Shown: positions 34,378-47,700 of the stretch, piece by piece
Layout of the letters: each line of letters opens with the position of its first letter
How positions within the stretch are numbered: position 1 is the first letter of the stretch
Assembly: GCF_964204865.1 (NCBI RefSeq)
Contig: NC_135259.1
Coordinates: 15,324,974 to 15,388,973 of the forward strand
Source: Styela clava
Lineage: Eukaryota; Chordata; Ascidiacea; Stolidobranchia; Styelidae
DNA length: 64,000 nt
Direction of reading: 5' to 3'
Notes under the pieces: generated by a model
Seen by the model: only the letters and a program-made list of their open reading frames with translations
The model's database searches: none
Told to the model about the DNA's origin: nothing
Program-made: the position numbers and the translations under genes

Positions 34378-37300
34378 TCAATCTTTATGAAAAAGAGATG
34401 CTCTGGAGTCTCTAGCAAGAGCAATCGCTTCGTATAACAGCTGAAGTTCGTCACACAGAGTTTCGTGTCGATAAGCAATTCTAATATCTGGAACGTTCGT
34501 TCGACATATATCGTTACTTTTTGCCCCTTCGGACCTATAGAGAGGAAAATGAAGATCCAATTAGTTAATTTTTACCAGTAAAGAACAGCAAAATCCTGAT
34601 TTTCATGAATTTTTTTTGAGGCAATTATACGTGAAATTTTCAATACAGTCGAACTGCATTCCTTGTTAAACTAAAAACCGACGCGGTGTTTTTCATAGAA
34701 GTGTATTTTGAATCTGACAGAAATAAATTTACCTGTACGATTCGCCAAGCCATCGTTGCTTTTCTTTATGTGAAAAACCGCTCATCATAACACTATTGCG
34801 TGCTATTTCGCACATGTCACACACACTCAGCTTCCAAACCTGGAATGTTTACTGCCTGTTATATATGTAAATGATTTTGAACCGAATCTCTGCAATTATA
34901 ACTTTGGCATATGATTGGAAGGTATGCTAATGATTTTGGGCGAAATATCTGCTCTGCAAATATCATTAACAGATAAATTACTGAGAATAATGAGGGGAAG
35001 TAAAAAATATTCGCTTGAATAAATAAAATTCGGGTTTCAGTGTTTTTTATACTGAGGATATCATAAAAAACTCACTCTTGATGTTAACGGTAGATTTTAT
35101 CAAATCAGTGTGATACAGTAAATTGGCAATGTTCGAACCTGTGCCGCCACCGCATATTCTTCCATCAAAGGCTCCATCGTAAAATGAAATTGAAGAGGAT
35201 CGTCGGTAGAGAGACAGACGTTCAACCCTCGAGCAAAATAGTCAGGAAAAGGATTTTTATTGTATTCGAGAAACAAATGATTATTACTCAGTGGCGACAT
35301 GGCGATACCGATCTGAGCTAAGTAATACAAATATTGCAGAACAGGAATCTGAATAAATAATAGAATTGAGTGATGTAAAATGTATATAAAAAGAAAACTT
35401 TCTTTCAAATATATACATAATATCCGGACGCGCACTATACGTTATCGACGCCATATAGTACGAAACGGCTGAGAAAGATTGAGGGTTATCATCGATTTAG
35501 AGCTGCAAAGGTTAGGTGCAAAACACACTTTCGCCCTGGAGTACATGGCCTAATAAAATTCTCTGCCTTGTTTGATAACTACTGTTTCTGCTATTTCTGG
35601 TACTCTCTTTTGAGTACCTTAAACTGGATCCAAAATTCACATTGTGTACAACTTGTAGTTTACTAATGATGCACTAGATTACGTCGCACTGGATTACGTC
35701 GGAACAAGGGCCTTTGAACTCGTTTTCTCGTTTTGCTTTGCCTATACAATCACAAGCAGGATTACGGTCATGAATTCACGATCTTGAAGTCAGCATTAAA
35801 AATAAGTATAGAGAATATAAAGCCAACACTCCACCTTTTTCAATACCAGGCCGTGAGAAATATTATCAGCAAGAATAAAACTTGTTAAAAGATGATCGTG
35901 ATGACCAGCTTCGCCACAGTGAGGCCGCAATGAGAATGTGTTCATTCCTCTCAAACTTGAAAAACAATGAAATAGTAGTTTGGAGATGAACGAAAAAATG
36001 ATGGTGTTGAGTTCGGTCGCTGTCTCGATATCTTATCATATAGGTCATAGGTTGTGCGTCCTTGATGGAAAGAGCCCCCATCGCCCCTGTCTTCGTGTAC
36101 GTCTGGTGATATTAACTGCTTATACGAAGTGTATAGTTTTCTAAAGGTATGATTGGCTAATCACAGAGGAAAATTTTTAATAAAAACTATTGACATTCGT
36201 TCAAGAATGCAAAAAATCGCCCTTGGCCGATATATTGTTTAATAATGTGTTCTTGGACACAAAGTGGACATATGGATTGTTTTGCTATTAAGTTTTTGTT
36301 GATCATGTTGATATTTTCTCGTGGTTGTTATGACAAAAATCGCTTTTTTCTTTCACTAATGGACCAGTTGTTGGAGATTTTCAGAGATTAAAGATTGTAA
36401 TTTTCGCTAGATAGCTATTTCATTTATTCCTAAATTTTCTATGAATCCTATAAGATCTGATATTTCATCCAAAATTTCGCTATATTTGTATTTTGTATGG
36501 AAACTCGTTTTTAAATCCGCCAAGCGTGACTGCGGTTTCCGATTTAACGCGAAGCTACGCGAAACTCTGAGATTGATCGATACCTGAAGGTGCGGTACGA
36601 AAAGTACTTTGTTCTGGATTTCGTGGCCATATATTTGAGCATCGCTCTTTGGGGTTATATATATTATTTTTTACCTAACCAGAAAAATGACTTACTGCCT
36701 CATGTGATTGAGTCTCGCAACATTAGCGTACATATAGTAGATGTAATATGCGTAGGAAGGATTTGTGTCTCGCGCCCAGCAGTCGGGAGTTGGAGAAGTC
36801 CTCTTCATGAAGCCCGGCTCCGGTTTGGATTCGTCGTCAACACTGTCAAATCCTATCACGTGTCTGAACAATAAGAAAAACAGAGGCGTCGTTAACACTG
36901 CTTTGTCGTGCCAAATTATGTATAGTTTAAATATTTCTATGACACCGCAATCTTTGCACACTTTGAAGCACGACTGACGAAGCGCACTGCTTGATATCAC
37001 GATTAGGACATGGCCAGTATACGCAGATTTGGTCATGGCATTATCATTCCCATCGATAATTAAATAAAGTACGCACAGTACAGACGGAAACATATGTCGC
37101 GTAAAAAAGCAGGAAGTATACTCAAACCAGGGATGTGCAACATATTTTGTCGGTGGGTCGTGTAACTCCAGACATCAAGAGAGGACAAACAAAAAAATAG
37201 TTTTTCCATGTATACAACGAATTAAAAATATTTCACAGTGCAAAATTTCATTTATTTAACGTTTAAGAGTATACTTGAAATTTCGATTTTTACATAGTGT

Positions 37301-40300
37301 TATAATATTAACTTTGACAGAAGTTGTAGTACAGTAATAAAGGCAATGTGCAAAAAGGCGAAACATTTAACGCGTCGAAGAAGCATTACCAAGTACATGT
37401 TTTACATGCGAGCGTCTTTTTAAACATAAACTGTCGTATTAGGATTTCCTGCCTGATGGATAAATCCGAATTCTTACAGGGGTCATACTAAATGGCTTGT
37501 CGGGCCGGGTTGTGGCCTGCGGGCCGCCTGTTGCTCACCCCTGACTAAAATCGTAGTTTTTCAATGACAAATAGCACTCACTCTCTGAGTAACTTAGACT
37601 CGGATATTGATATTTCCTAGGTTTAATATATTTGAGAGAATTTTTGTGATGTTATTCAAAAGAATTGAAGAAACATAAGTAGTCCCTCAAATCAATAGTG
37701 TGAGTTATTCAGGTTGTAAGTTAACATATACATGTCCTTGCGGAGGTAGCTGGCTAACCTATTATTACCTCAAAAATGTATGCATAGCTTTATGTCGGTT
37801 TGGCCACAATGTAGCTTCTAATATAGGTCGGAAGACGTTGTCCAAGACATCTTGAAAAGTTGAAACAACCCCTTTAGCTTTGTAAACATCACTGAAAAAG
37901 GATTGGTGAATATCGTATATAGCAAATATTATTTATCCAATTGCTATAGCTTTATACAGATATTTCATATGAAGTTTCATATCAGATATGTTGAAAACTG
38001 TTTATCTTGTGATATTCCTATGATTGTAATTTTTTAATTCTTCCAACTTTCTTGATTTATTACAAGAAGAGAGAATAGAAACATTAAATTGATATTACTA
38101 CTTTTAAAAGGACACAAGATTCCGTGAAGATGGCAGACACCGGAATGTAGTATGTGTACCAGGTTAGGGTTAGGCCATAATTTTATTCCTATTTTTCTTA
38201 TTTCAGTTCTATGACGAGTTCAGGGACAAGCCAAGTGACTCCCGTAGTAATTGTGCCTAAAATTATGGCCTAACTTTAACCTGGTACACATACTACGTTC
38301 TGGTGTCCGCCATCTTGGTTCACATACTTCGGGAGTACCAAAACAGCATAGTGAATAAGTAATGTGAATGAGTCTGCCGCAGTTGCCCTAAACATTATAA
38401 ATATACGTCTCTACCCGACGCAATGAATATATTATGTGATAACAGTAAAATAAAGTAAATCTTGATAAAGTGTACAAGTTCTTACTATAGACGAGGAACT
38501 TGAATTAGCCAACGTATATGAATGCTTTCAAGTTTATGCCGAGCAAACCAGTTAGCAAGGTTTTCCCATTCATCATAGCTTTTCCCGTATATTGAAATTC
38601 TCAACTCTAAATGATGATATTTTTGATCGCACAATTTTTCTTCAACTTGCTGATGAAAAGTAATCAAAGTTTTGTCAATAAAATATATCATGAAGTGTTA
38701 TTATCTATAAATTATATTATGAAGATGATAACTTACTTTTATTATTTGAGCAAAGTATTCTCCACCGGTATTGTTGTCTGTTTTCAAAAATATTTCACGT
38801 AACTCTGATGCACCCATGGGACTATAGAGATTATTGAAACGATCAAATCTTTGAAACGTTTGTCTATTCTGTCCAAAGAAACACTCAAGGAAAAATCGAG
38901 AAGAAACTATTAAACACTCGTTACGAAATGATACTATATAGCATTCTTATTATAATGCAGTCGTTGACTTATATATAAAAAAAAATCATATTCAAGTGTG
39001 CGGAGGCGAAGGGGATTGCTGTATTATCTGAAATAAAGTTCTTTAAAAATGAAGGGAAAACTCACTGCATGAACATCCAACGAATCGACGTTGAGAAAAA
39101 GTGGATCCAACTTCAAGCTATCAAATACCTGCAAGCAAAAAGCAAATTATATATTAAAATACGACTATGTCGACACATAAATCTACTATTGAAAAGTAAT
39201 AGTGCTACATAGTTTTCACATAACTGAGAACTTTTATAATTGAAACATATACATCACCCTAAAATACCTGCTTCAGTGTCATTGTCTTTCCATCTCGTAT
39301 CAAAACAGCAGCACCGGGCTCAGTTCTCGCTTTTTCATGCATGAAACCCAACAAATGTTTCTGGCCCATACATGCCGCCGCGTGTATGTGTGTATCAACC
39401 TGTTTAAAAATACGAAGTTAGAAATTTTGACTTACATTTCACGCGGGAAGTCGACAATAACAAAAAGTGAAGTTGGATGCAATTTAAATAAATCTACCTT
39501 TCGGACATTGTAAAAATCTCTTCTCGCCGTTGTTCCTGGATTTTTCATTGCCTCTGACTCACTGACTTCGTTCAAAAGTCGATGAAGACGAAATTTTGAT
39601 TTCAGGTAAGAAAGTCGATGATAACAGAATGATTTTCTATCCGACACAAAAACAAAAATTCATATGTGGGAGCAAATAATCGAAGCTTAAAATGGCACAC
39701 GGGTACATACGTGTACTCAAAACAAATACGTTCTCGTAATTCTCGACTTGGTTGTCGAGATAATGGCGACAACTTGTAAGAAAATTGGGAATTTCCAAAC
39801 GATCAGCGCATTTTTTCATATATGTTGTCATAAAAACGAAAATCAATCCGAACTTTCGATGAAACGCACATTATTAAAGTGATACGATTAACCACATGGA
39901 AAAATTCTTCAAGATCGCTCCAACCCTTTGAACGTTAAGCTCGACACACATTTAGTGATTGTGAACAATGTCCGTATTCGATCAATAAATAAAAACTTTT
40001 CTTGCAAGTTGGTATGACTCTCCAATAAGGAAGTATACAAAAAAAGAAACAACTTGAATAGATATTACATGATAAATCAAACAACAAATGATATGAATCT
40101 GGAAACAGTTGTAACAATTTAAATAAAATTGTAATACATTTTGAATAGTTCTGATACCGTGGTCGAAGAAATATACACTTTTACAACGATCTTATTTCTA
40201 GCTCATCATTGGATTTGAGGAAAGAGTAAGATTGTATTAACCATCAAAATTGACTCAAAGTACTCACAAGGGGCCGTCAGCTACCAAAGCATATAACAGA

Positions 40301-43195
40301 TTTCTATTTTTGATAAATATGTCTCTGTTAATGCATGGCAGCAGAACTTCTTCGCCTGCTTCATTAGTTATTGTGATAAGTCCTGCTTTTGTTGAAACAA
40401 CCAGAGACTTCTCGTCGGATGGAGTCACTACTGGCTCGGTGATGGGATCGATGAAATCTGTTATTTAAAACAAGATTTGTTCATTTGTCGTTTTATTAAT
40501 CTTCCCACAATGCTGACCTTTTATTGATTTGATAATGATAGTAGATGAACATTGTATTTGTGTTTTGTATTATCTACAACAAGAATTAGACAACCAAAAG
40601 ACGGGTAAAACTCACAGTCACAACTTTCTGGCTTTTTTGACTGCCAACCATCAAACAAACAAACCATCAATCAACACAGTCAAACAATATAAGTTGAAAC
40701 GGTAGACGAGTTAATCTATCGAGTTAATTAAGATTAGTGAATAAGATGAATTATAGCGCTGGACCTAAATATGTTGGCAACGCAGATGTGACGTTTTGAA
40801 ACAGTATGTTCTCGCGCATCACCAACTGCCTCACAAAGCCTTGTCTTGAATAAGTCAGTCTGTCAGGAGCTTATTTTTTCGCATGACAAAAGTACATATT
40901 GTACATATAAAATGAAAATAATTAAAAAAAAAAGTATTTCAAAGTGGAAGTAGACACGATAAACTAGTAATTGTTATCGAGCAGAGTCAGTCTTCTATGA
41001 CTATGTGTGAGTCAACAAATCATAACATAAAATCATACTGTTGAAAAAAGCCGAATGTACCATATATACGAACAAAAGCCCGACTCTAAGATACATTTGA
41101 GCGACCTGATATTCCCAGTATCACGCGTTCAAATGTGAGAAAACGACTTACAGAGGAGAAATTACCCAGAAATTGATATTTATTCCATATTGCATACCTG
41201 GAAAAATAGGTTCTTGTGCTTGCGTTCCCGTAGTTTTAGCCAAAAATTTTGATATATTTGCTGGAAATGATTGCCTTGAAAGTCTCATGTAATGTTGCCT
41301 AGTGCCTAATACGTGAATCAAGCTCAAAGCTAGGTCTCCAATTTCCTATTAAAATAATAAAGATTTCTGGACACTAATTGACCATATGAACCGTTGTTGA
41401 TGTTGGTGATCACAAGTAACGAACGGGTCGGACCTTTTCAAATTTGTAGTACTTATGTATGAAAAAAGTCGCCAGAAGGCTATTACTTTTATTTTGTTTT
41501 CATTCAAATTGAATTCTATAAGATCCGGCATTTATTTAATCCATAATTTTACTGTTTTATTCTAACACTCAGAATCTTTTTGGTCGAGCGTGACCGCCTA
41601 CGTCACGGTTGTTCTTCGATATTGCGAAGTTGGCTACATTGGCTACCGACATTGAGGTTAGTTATTGAAAGTCCGTGTTCATAGTTTCATTACTGGCATT
41701 TAACAACTTGGTTTACTGCAAATAATAATAATGAGATTAATATTTTATATATACAGTTTAAGATCAACGTTCCACCCTATTTCGACGTCCCCTACTAATC
41801 CAGAATAAAATTGTCTAACTTCCACAAACTAGGATGAAGAATGACGATATAGAAATAAATGACAATATAATCCGTACTTCGCTTGCTACTTCACTCTCGA
41901 CACCCGATATTAAAACTCGCTGAAAAGGAATTTCCGCTTCCACACCTATAACGTCCTGAAAACTGGTTTTTAAAACAGTTTTTGATGTTTGGGGTCGAGT
42001 GGTTGGCGCAGCATCTTTGGATTGTGACTGTTCATCAGGTTCCCTAAAATAAAATAATTACACTTGTTTGGAACATAATCGAAATAATTTATTTTACATT
42101 AAATTGAATAAATACCAACCACTGCATATCGACACATTTCAATATAAGTTTCAGCGTTAACAAACAATAATAACTGCGATTGACTTGTATCAAACTTACT
42201 TTTCGTGTTGTAATTTTGCATATATGCTGGCATCGAGCGCAGGCCTTGCATGTCTCCGCTTGTTCAGTCTTTTTCGAATTTGTTCTTCGTCTATTTCAAT
42301 CGGTGTTGGGTGAGATGAAACTTCAAATGGTCTATCACTACTCTTTTTACTGCTCCACGTTTTTTGTTGCTAAACGGGAAGGTGAAAGCTTTTCATTTTT
42401 CTTCTAGCTAATCTAGCACAACCGTGATCAGTTTCACACTCGTATTTTAAATTTCTGCGCCGTATTCAATAGCAACATTACCGATTTTAAAAAATTGTAA
42501 TTTTTTCTAAGTCAAACGTGTTTACAATTACAAACAAACATTTTCAAATCAATATACCAGAAACAAATTTTCAGCCATTTCCGAGAGTAAATCTGAAGCC
42601 ACATCGCCGTCTTTTAGTATAGTTTGAGATTCGTTGTTTGAGCTTGCGACCAACATTCGACCTATTTCCTCGGTAATAGCAACATTCCATTTTTCTTCGT
42701 CTTCCTCTTCTTGTGGAGTTTGCTTTTTCATGTCTTCATTTGGTTCAGTTTTCCCTCCTAAGCCGATTCGAAAACAACGATAGTAAATACTTGACACTAA
42801 TTTATTTGCATTTCGAAGTCCAGTTTCGTATCGCGCAGATACATTTCTTAAATCTGCGATTTTCTTTCCGCACTCAGAGTTAAGCTGATATTGTCATCTG
42901 TTTGCGCTCTTTTGTCTCGTGATAATTAATTTTTGCTTTTTTTTTGATCGCACGTTCGGGAATAAATGGCAGATGTGCCTGTTGTTTAAAGTTCCGCGAC
43001 AATATTCCATATAAATGAATACAGAGTCACAATAACTTATTAGAATCAAATTAAAATCACTCGAAAGAGCACAAAAAGTTTGCGATAGTCAAAATTTTAA
43101 CAGAGTACTTATGAACGCTAGCGCAAACACATCCGTAGTAAATTCTTACCGGGAGCAGTGGCAACAGCGTTCTGACCGGAACATCCGTTTCCCAT
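34378..43195 (-). CDS. AMPD2: AMP deaminase, 17 exons, 811 aa
   Basis: Converts AMP to IMP plus ammonia in purine nucleotide salvage. Coding exons (high to low): 43195-43150, 42757-42558, 42369-42200, 42043-41878, 41345-41198, 40457-40268, 39636-39498, 39399-39268, 39128-39066, 38868-38737, 38649-38486, 37891-37769, 36863-36696, 35955-35835, 35348-35139, 34839-34733, 34534-34378. All junctions are GT-AG and in phase, 2436 bp in total. Catalytic hallmarks are present: [11 protein letters not shown] (metal ligands), [15 protein letters not shown] and [10 protein letters not shown]. Nearest in feel to vertebrate AMPD2 ([23 protein letters not shown]), but an invertebrate single gene is expected to be co-orthologous to AMPD1-3. 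The N-terminal about 160 residues are poorly conserved, and the protein begins [10 protein letters not shown], a consensus myristoylation site. The initiation codon is in its own 46-bp exon, so it should be checked with transcripts. Confidence 0.93.
36340..36490 (+). repeat. Interspersed repeat in an AMPD intron
   Basis: Words AAAATCGCTTTT, TGGACCAGTTG, TTTTCAG, TTCGCTAGATAGCTATT and GAATCCTATAAGATCTGATA recur in reverse orientation at about 46590-46760 (BBS5 intron), and a partial copy lies at about 41465-41560. It also resembles part of 13210-13350. Probably a deleted hAT-family relic. Ends were not found. Confidence 0.55.
37128..37543. mobile_element. Short hAT in an AMPD intron
   Basis: Left end CAGGGATGTGCAACAT and right end CTGTTGCTCACCCCTG, inverted. 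Flanks ACTCAAAC (37120-37127) and ACTAAAAT (37544-37551) match at 6 of 8. The subterminal GCGGGCCGCC is typical of such hATs. 416 bp in the intron between exons 12 and 13. Confidence 0.8.
38127..38316. repeat. Palindromic MITE-like repeat in an AMPD intron
   Basis: The left arm runs from AAGATGGCAGACACCGG through GTGTACCAGGTTAG to GGCCATAATTTTA. The right arm is its reverse complement from TAAAATTATGGCC to GTGTCCGCCATCTT. Arms are about 60 bp and the loop about 70 bp. The word AAGATGGCGCACAACCTG near 56085 and 13862 looks related to its ends. Confidence 0.75.
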
Positions 43196-43199
43196 CTTA

Positions 43200-44795
43200 C
43201 AGGATTACTTGCATTACTGTCATCGTCCAAAATTTTCCGAATTAAATCTTTGGTTTATTGGTGTGTAGGTAATCTAAGTAATTATGACGTCATACATCAT
43301 AACTTAGTAATAGTTGAAGATCAAAAATCCCAACAAATGATCCACAATTCGATGATGTATGAGCACATTGCGCAGACTTTTTGTTTTATTCAGCGACTCA
43401 ATGTACTGCAATATCGATGAACGTTTGTGTTTAACCATTTGTATGTCAACTGTCGCTCCTAATATGTCATGTGAATATGTGAATTATGCGGAAAAGTCAA
43501 CAAAATGGAATCCACGAAAAAATATATATTTATAAATTATATTTAAAAACACTCGAGTGTTGAAGTCGTCCAATGCATACTATGGTGGTTATACATGAGG
43601 CCATAATTTCTTGACTATCCAGTATGGATTTGAATATATCGTATATTTTTTAACGAGACGTTGTTTGCTTAAAAATGAGTTTCTATTGCATATAATAAAT
43701 TTTTTTTAATTTTTAGTTTTTACTTTTAAAATTCTAAGATACGAAAAAGCACGAATGAATCAAATGACCTTTCCAAATATTCAAGATAAGCAATCAGAAT
43801 AAATAGATTAGCAAATAGCGAAAATATGTGCTGATTTTAGAAGCCGTATAAGGAGTATTAACGGCAATGTAAGTTTATAGACATAATGATAATATCATGG
43901 TCCAATTACCGGTCGGACCGAGTATTTTAGAGGTCATTGATTTGATAAACTAAAAATTGTGAATTGACAAACCGAATCATTTTGAATTACCTATAAATCG
44001 TGCTAATATTTGCATCACTTCAATTAGTGTCCTCGCTTCTGTCAATATTTTCCTACTATGTTGACATATATATTTGTGAACTAGTTACGCTATAGCCAAC
44101 ACCTTAGCGAATATTAACCACGTTTGCATAAATCACATCAAATCTACACTATAGTCTAGTAGTCTGAGGTAGATAACTACCGCGCATAAGCTAAAATATA
44201 AGTTAGATGTGTTCGAATCCCTTTCTAGCAGGTATATATATATGTATATATAAGCTAGACATGAAGTTGATCCATGCAACAGTATTCAGGCAATATGTAA
44301 AAGGCTAAAACGAAATGTGTACAAAAAGACCAGAAATCAGTCAGACCAGTCACACCTCAAAATCAGGAAATTAGTGTGACTGTCAGGGCAAAGTTGTGAC
44401 ATTCCGATCATTGAAAAATTAAAAAAGTTCAGAGCTTGGCGAGTAATCCACTAAGGAATATATCTTTTTTGGTCAGGCCTTCAACTAGAGACAATTTATA
44501 GCAGGCTCAAAGTTATTGTTCAAACCAATAAAACGCGCTGCGACCACCACACCCGCTCAAACATGGTATCCAGTGTCATTTACTAATCATGATCTAAAAG
44601 CAAACAATTCGTGTCTAATATTCCAAAGCATTTCATGTTGCGAGCGATAGCTCAGATTATTGTTAACCAACAATTAATTCAAACAGAGCAGAGTACAGAT
44701 AGGTATGACAATACTTTTGCTGAAGAGATTTTTACCAATGCTACATCTTTCATAAGTGATTTCAAAGCAATAAGTTGTTAAGAAATTAGTTAGAC
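43200..44795. other. Intergenic region between divergent AMPD and BBS5
   Basis: The two genes start back to back and are 1.6 kb apart. No exon or repeat end was found. Both promoters must lie here, but I cannot point to an element with confidence. Confidence 0.5.
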
Positions 44796-44799
44796 CACT

Positions 44800-47700
44800 A
44801 TGTCATCGCGTGGTCGCTGGAATGATGTAACTATAGGATTCCACATTGAAAAAAGGTAAAAATAAATTTAAACAAAGTATAGTTTTCTTTCTTTGCATAT
44901 GCATATTGGAACATATTACCTAACATTGTAGCACACCTGCTCAACTATTTTAATGGCAAATTTATTGCCGATACTCGATAGTAACAAAGCATGATCAAAA
45001 TCTTAGCAGCAGAATGAGGTTGAGTATAGGTCATATGACTAATATATATGCCATGCCAGCAAAGTTACACTCAAAAAGAATTATCGAATGTCATTTGAAT
45101 GTTCTTACCCGCTTATTATAGAAACCAGCAATATTGGAGATGATATCGTGCCCGCTGGACTGGATCTTTAAAGGACTGACAGTTTAAAATCGAGTACTTA
45201 ACTACCAAGAACTATAATTTTCGAAAACAATCCATATGTCTATTTTGTGTCCAAGGCTGTAACGGACAGTATGCTATTTGCAGGCATTTGGACATGAATC
45301 CAGGGGAATTTGTTATTGGAGAGTTTTCAAACATAACCAATCAACGACGAATACGTTCTGACGTTAAAGGAAATATAATAGTGACAAATCTTCGTATTAT
45401 ATGGCATGAACAAAATGATATCAAAGTTAATTTATGTAAGAATATACTTTACTTCTGTTTAGTTTATATCCAAGAATTGTAGAATTTGTCCAAGTTATGT
45501 AATTTACTTTAATATGTCTGTTACTTCCAAGTGACCCACCCAACCCAAGTGACTATTTAAGAGTGAGGAATTTTATATACAAGTTTGCTCAAAGCATGGT
45601 GGCGAATCCTCAGCTTAAATTAGTAGCAGTAAGTAGCAGAGAAATTGTTATAAGTGACAATCTTATGCGCTGAGATCTATTTATAATTTTATATATATCC
45701 TCACGAAGTCAAAAGATAGCAACTGACGCTAATAATCGGAGTCAACAATAACAGGGCCCGTTGGCAATGTTTGAGAGCGAACGTTATGCAAAATCGGTGT
45801 CTCAAAACTGTCATGTCGTGCTTATCCCATACTTGTCCACTATTTAGTACACTAGTAATAAGGTATTACATCTTCCATTGTTCCCAATTCGAAACTATTA
45901 TCATAGTCATGTTTAAAAGATGAGTTGGATTTTGTTGTTTCTAGCCATTGGTTTTGATTGCATTCGAGAATTCCGGAAAGATATCCAACGATCGGTGAGT
46001 ATAAATATTATTTACATTTTTCGTTAAATAATTCACTTGCAAAACAGATCTACAGAGAACAGTACCTTTTAGTCGTGTATTGCATTGACTAAAATTATTT
46101 GTGGTATAAAATTTAAATCTTTTCTTTTTCTTCCCTTTTTTTTCTTTTTCTTTCAAGCGATCTTGATTGAAAATGATTTTTTTCAGAGACTACATAACGG
46201 CACGTTGTTCACTATACATGTCATCTCACAAACAGTGTTTCCCTATATATTTTTGCTTCAAGCCCTGGAGGAAAGAACGTTTACTGATCTTTATCAAGCT
46301 GTAACCAACATTCATAGGTTTGTTATCTGTTTTTGAAAACAAATTATTCATTACCAACATTCATAGGTTTGTTATCTGTTTTTGAAAACAAATTATTCAA
46401 ATATATTAGAAAACAAGAGAGCTACGCACAAATATATGGACACGTTAGACCAGAGCGAATTAGTCTTTACCGGTACCTTTGACGCTACCGGTACCCTCAA
46501 AAAAGTTCTGAATTTCCAGTAGCAAGAATTTTGCAGAATCAAAACGTACAGCCAGTCATGACACTGACTAAAATCCGTGTTCCCATGGATAAAAAATAAT
46601 ACAGCAAAATTTTAGACGAAATATCAAATTTCATAGAATTCACGCAAAATTTTGAAATAAATAAAAGTAATAGCCTTCTAGCGAAGAAATTAATCTTTAA
46701 CCACTGAAAATTTCAAAGCAATTGGTCCAGTATTCGAAGAGAAAAGCGATTTTTTAAAAACGTGTCAAAGAACAAGAACAACAACAACAACATAATATTG
46801 AAACGATCGTTATGGCCACTAAACGTGTCCAAAAACGTGTCCAATAAATTATCCTGCCGTAGATCTTTATATCCTTGTATTTATTACACAATCTCAGGAA
46901 GAGCAGAAATCGCGAAAATAATCCATTCGAGTTATTAATAATATTCTAATATAATTTCTTTTGAACAATAAATAGCTTATACTTAACATTAATTTGAAAA
47001 TTATACTTTCAATTAAGAGCATATCGAACCAGCAAGATATATCGCACCCTAGTTTTGCGGGGATTAGTGATAAAAGACGGAGAATTTCAGATATTACAAA
47101 ATGCAAGTATTGTTATTATTATTTGTTTTTGGTTTTGTTTCATGTCTAGAAAATAATGTGATAAACGCTCATAAAAAAACCATTTGGTGAGATATTTTAT
47201 TGTTTATATATATATATACGATTCTACTCAGGAGCATTTAATAAGAACAGTGGATGGATTTTGGAATTTATCGGGAGATATGGGAAACCTTGGAAAACTA
47301 TATATCACAAACATCAGAATAGTTTGGGTATCAAATATAAACGATCATCATAGTGCAAGTATTCCATATTTACAAATTGTGAGTATTAGTTGGTATTTCT
47401 ATATTATTTGTGTGTCATATTTTAAACATTATTTTCAATCAATATATCAATAAACACACTATGTCTGGATTAAATAAAAAAAACTTTTGCAAACTTCCTA
47501 AAAAATAAAATCTAATCTGAAATTTTTCGCGTTCCCGAATTGCTGCATTCTCTACCTTTAATAATATATTCATGATGCGATTCTTCACGCAAAACCGAAG
47601 AAGAATTTTTGTGCATGTATGGTGTGCTCACAACTGCATTCAATGCTTTGTATTTATTCCCGTATCGAGCCTGGATATCTAACACATCCTTGCACTAATA

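Noticed and set aside
36692-37093. 133-codon frame as a separate gene
   Set aside because: Its last part is AMPD exon 13 and the rest is intron read-through.
44210-44250. TATA-rich stretch as BBS5 or AMPD core promoter
   Set aside because: It is a TA microsatellite several hundred bases from either start, with no other support.
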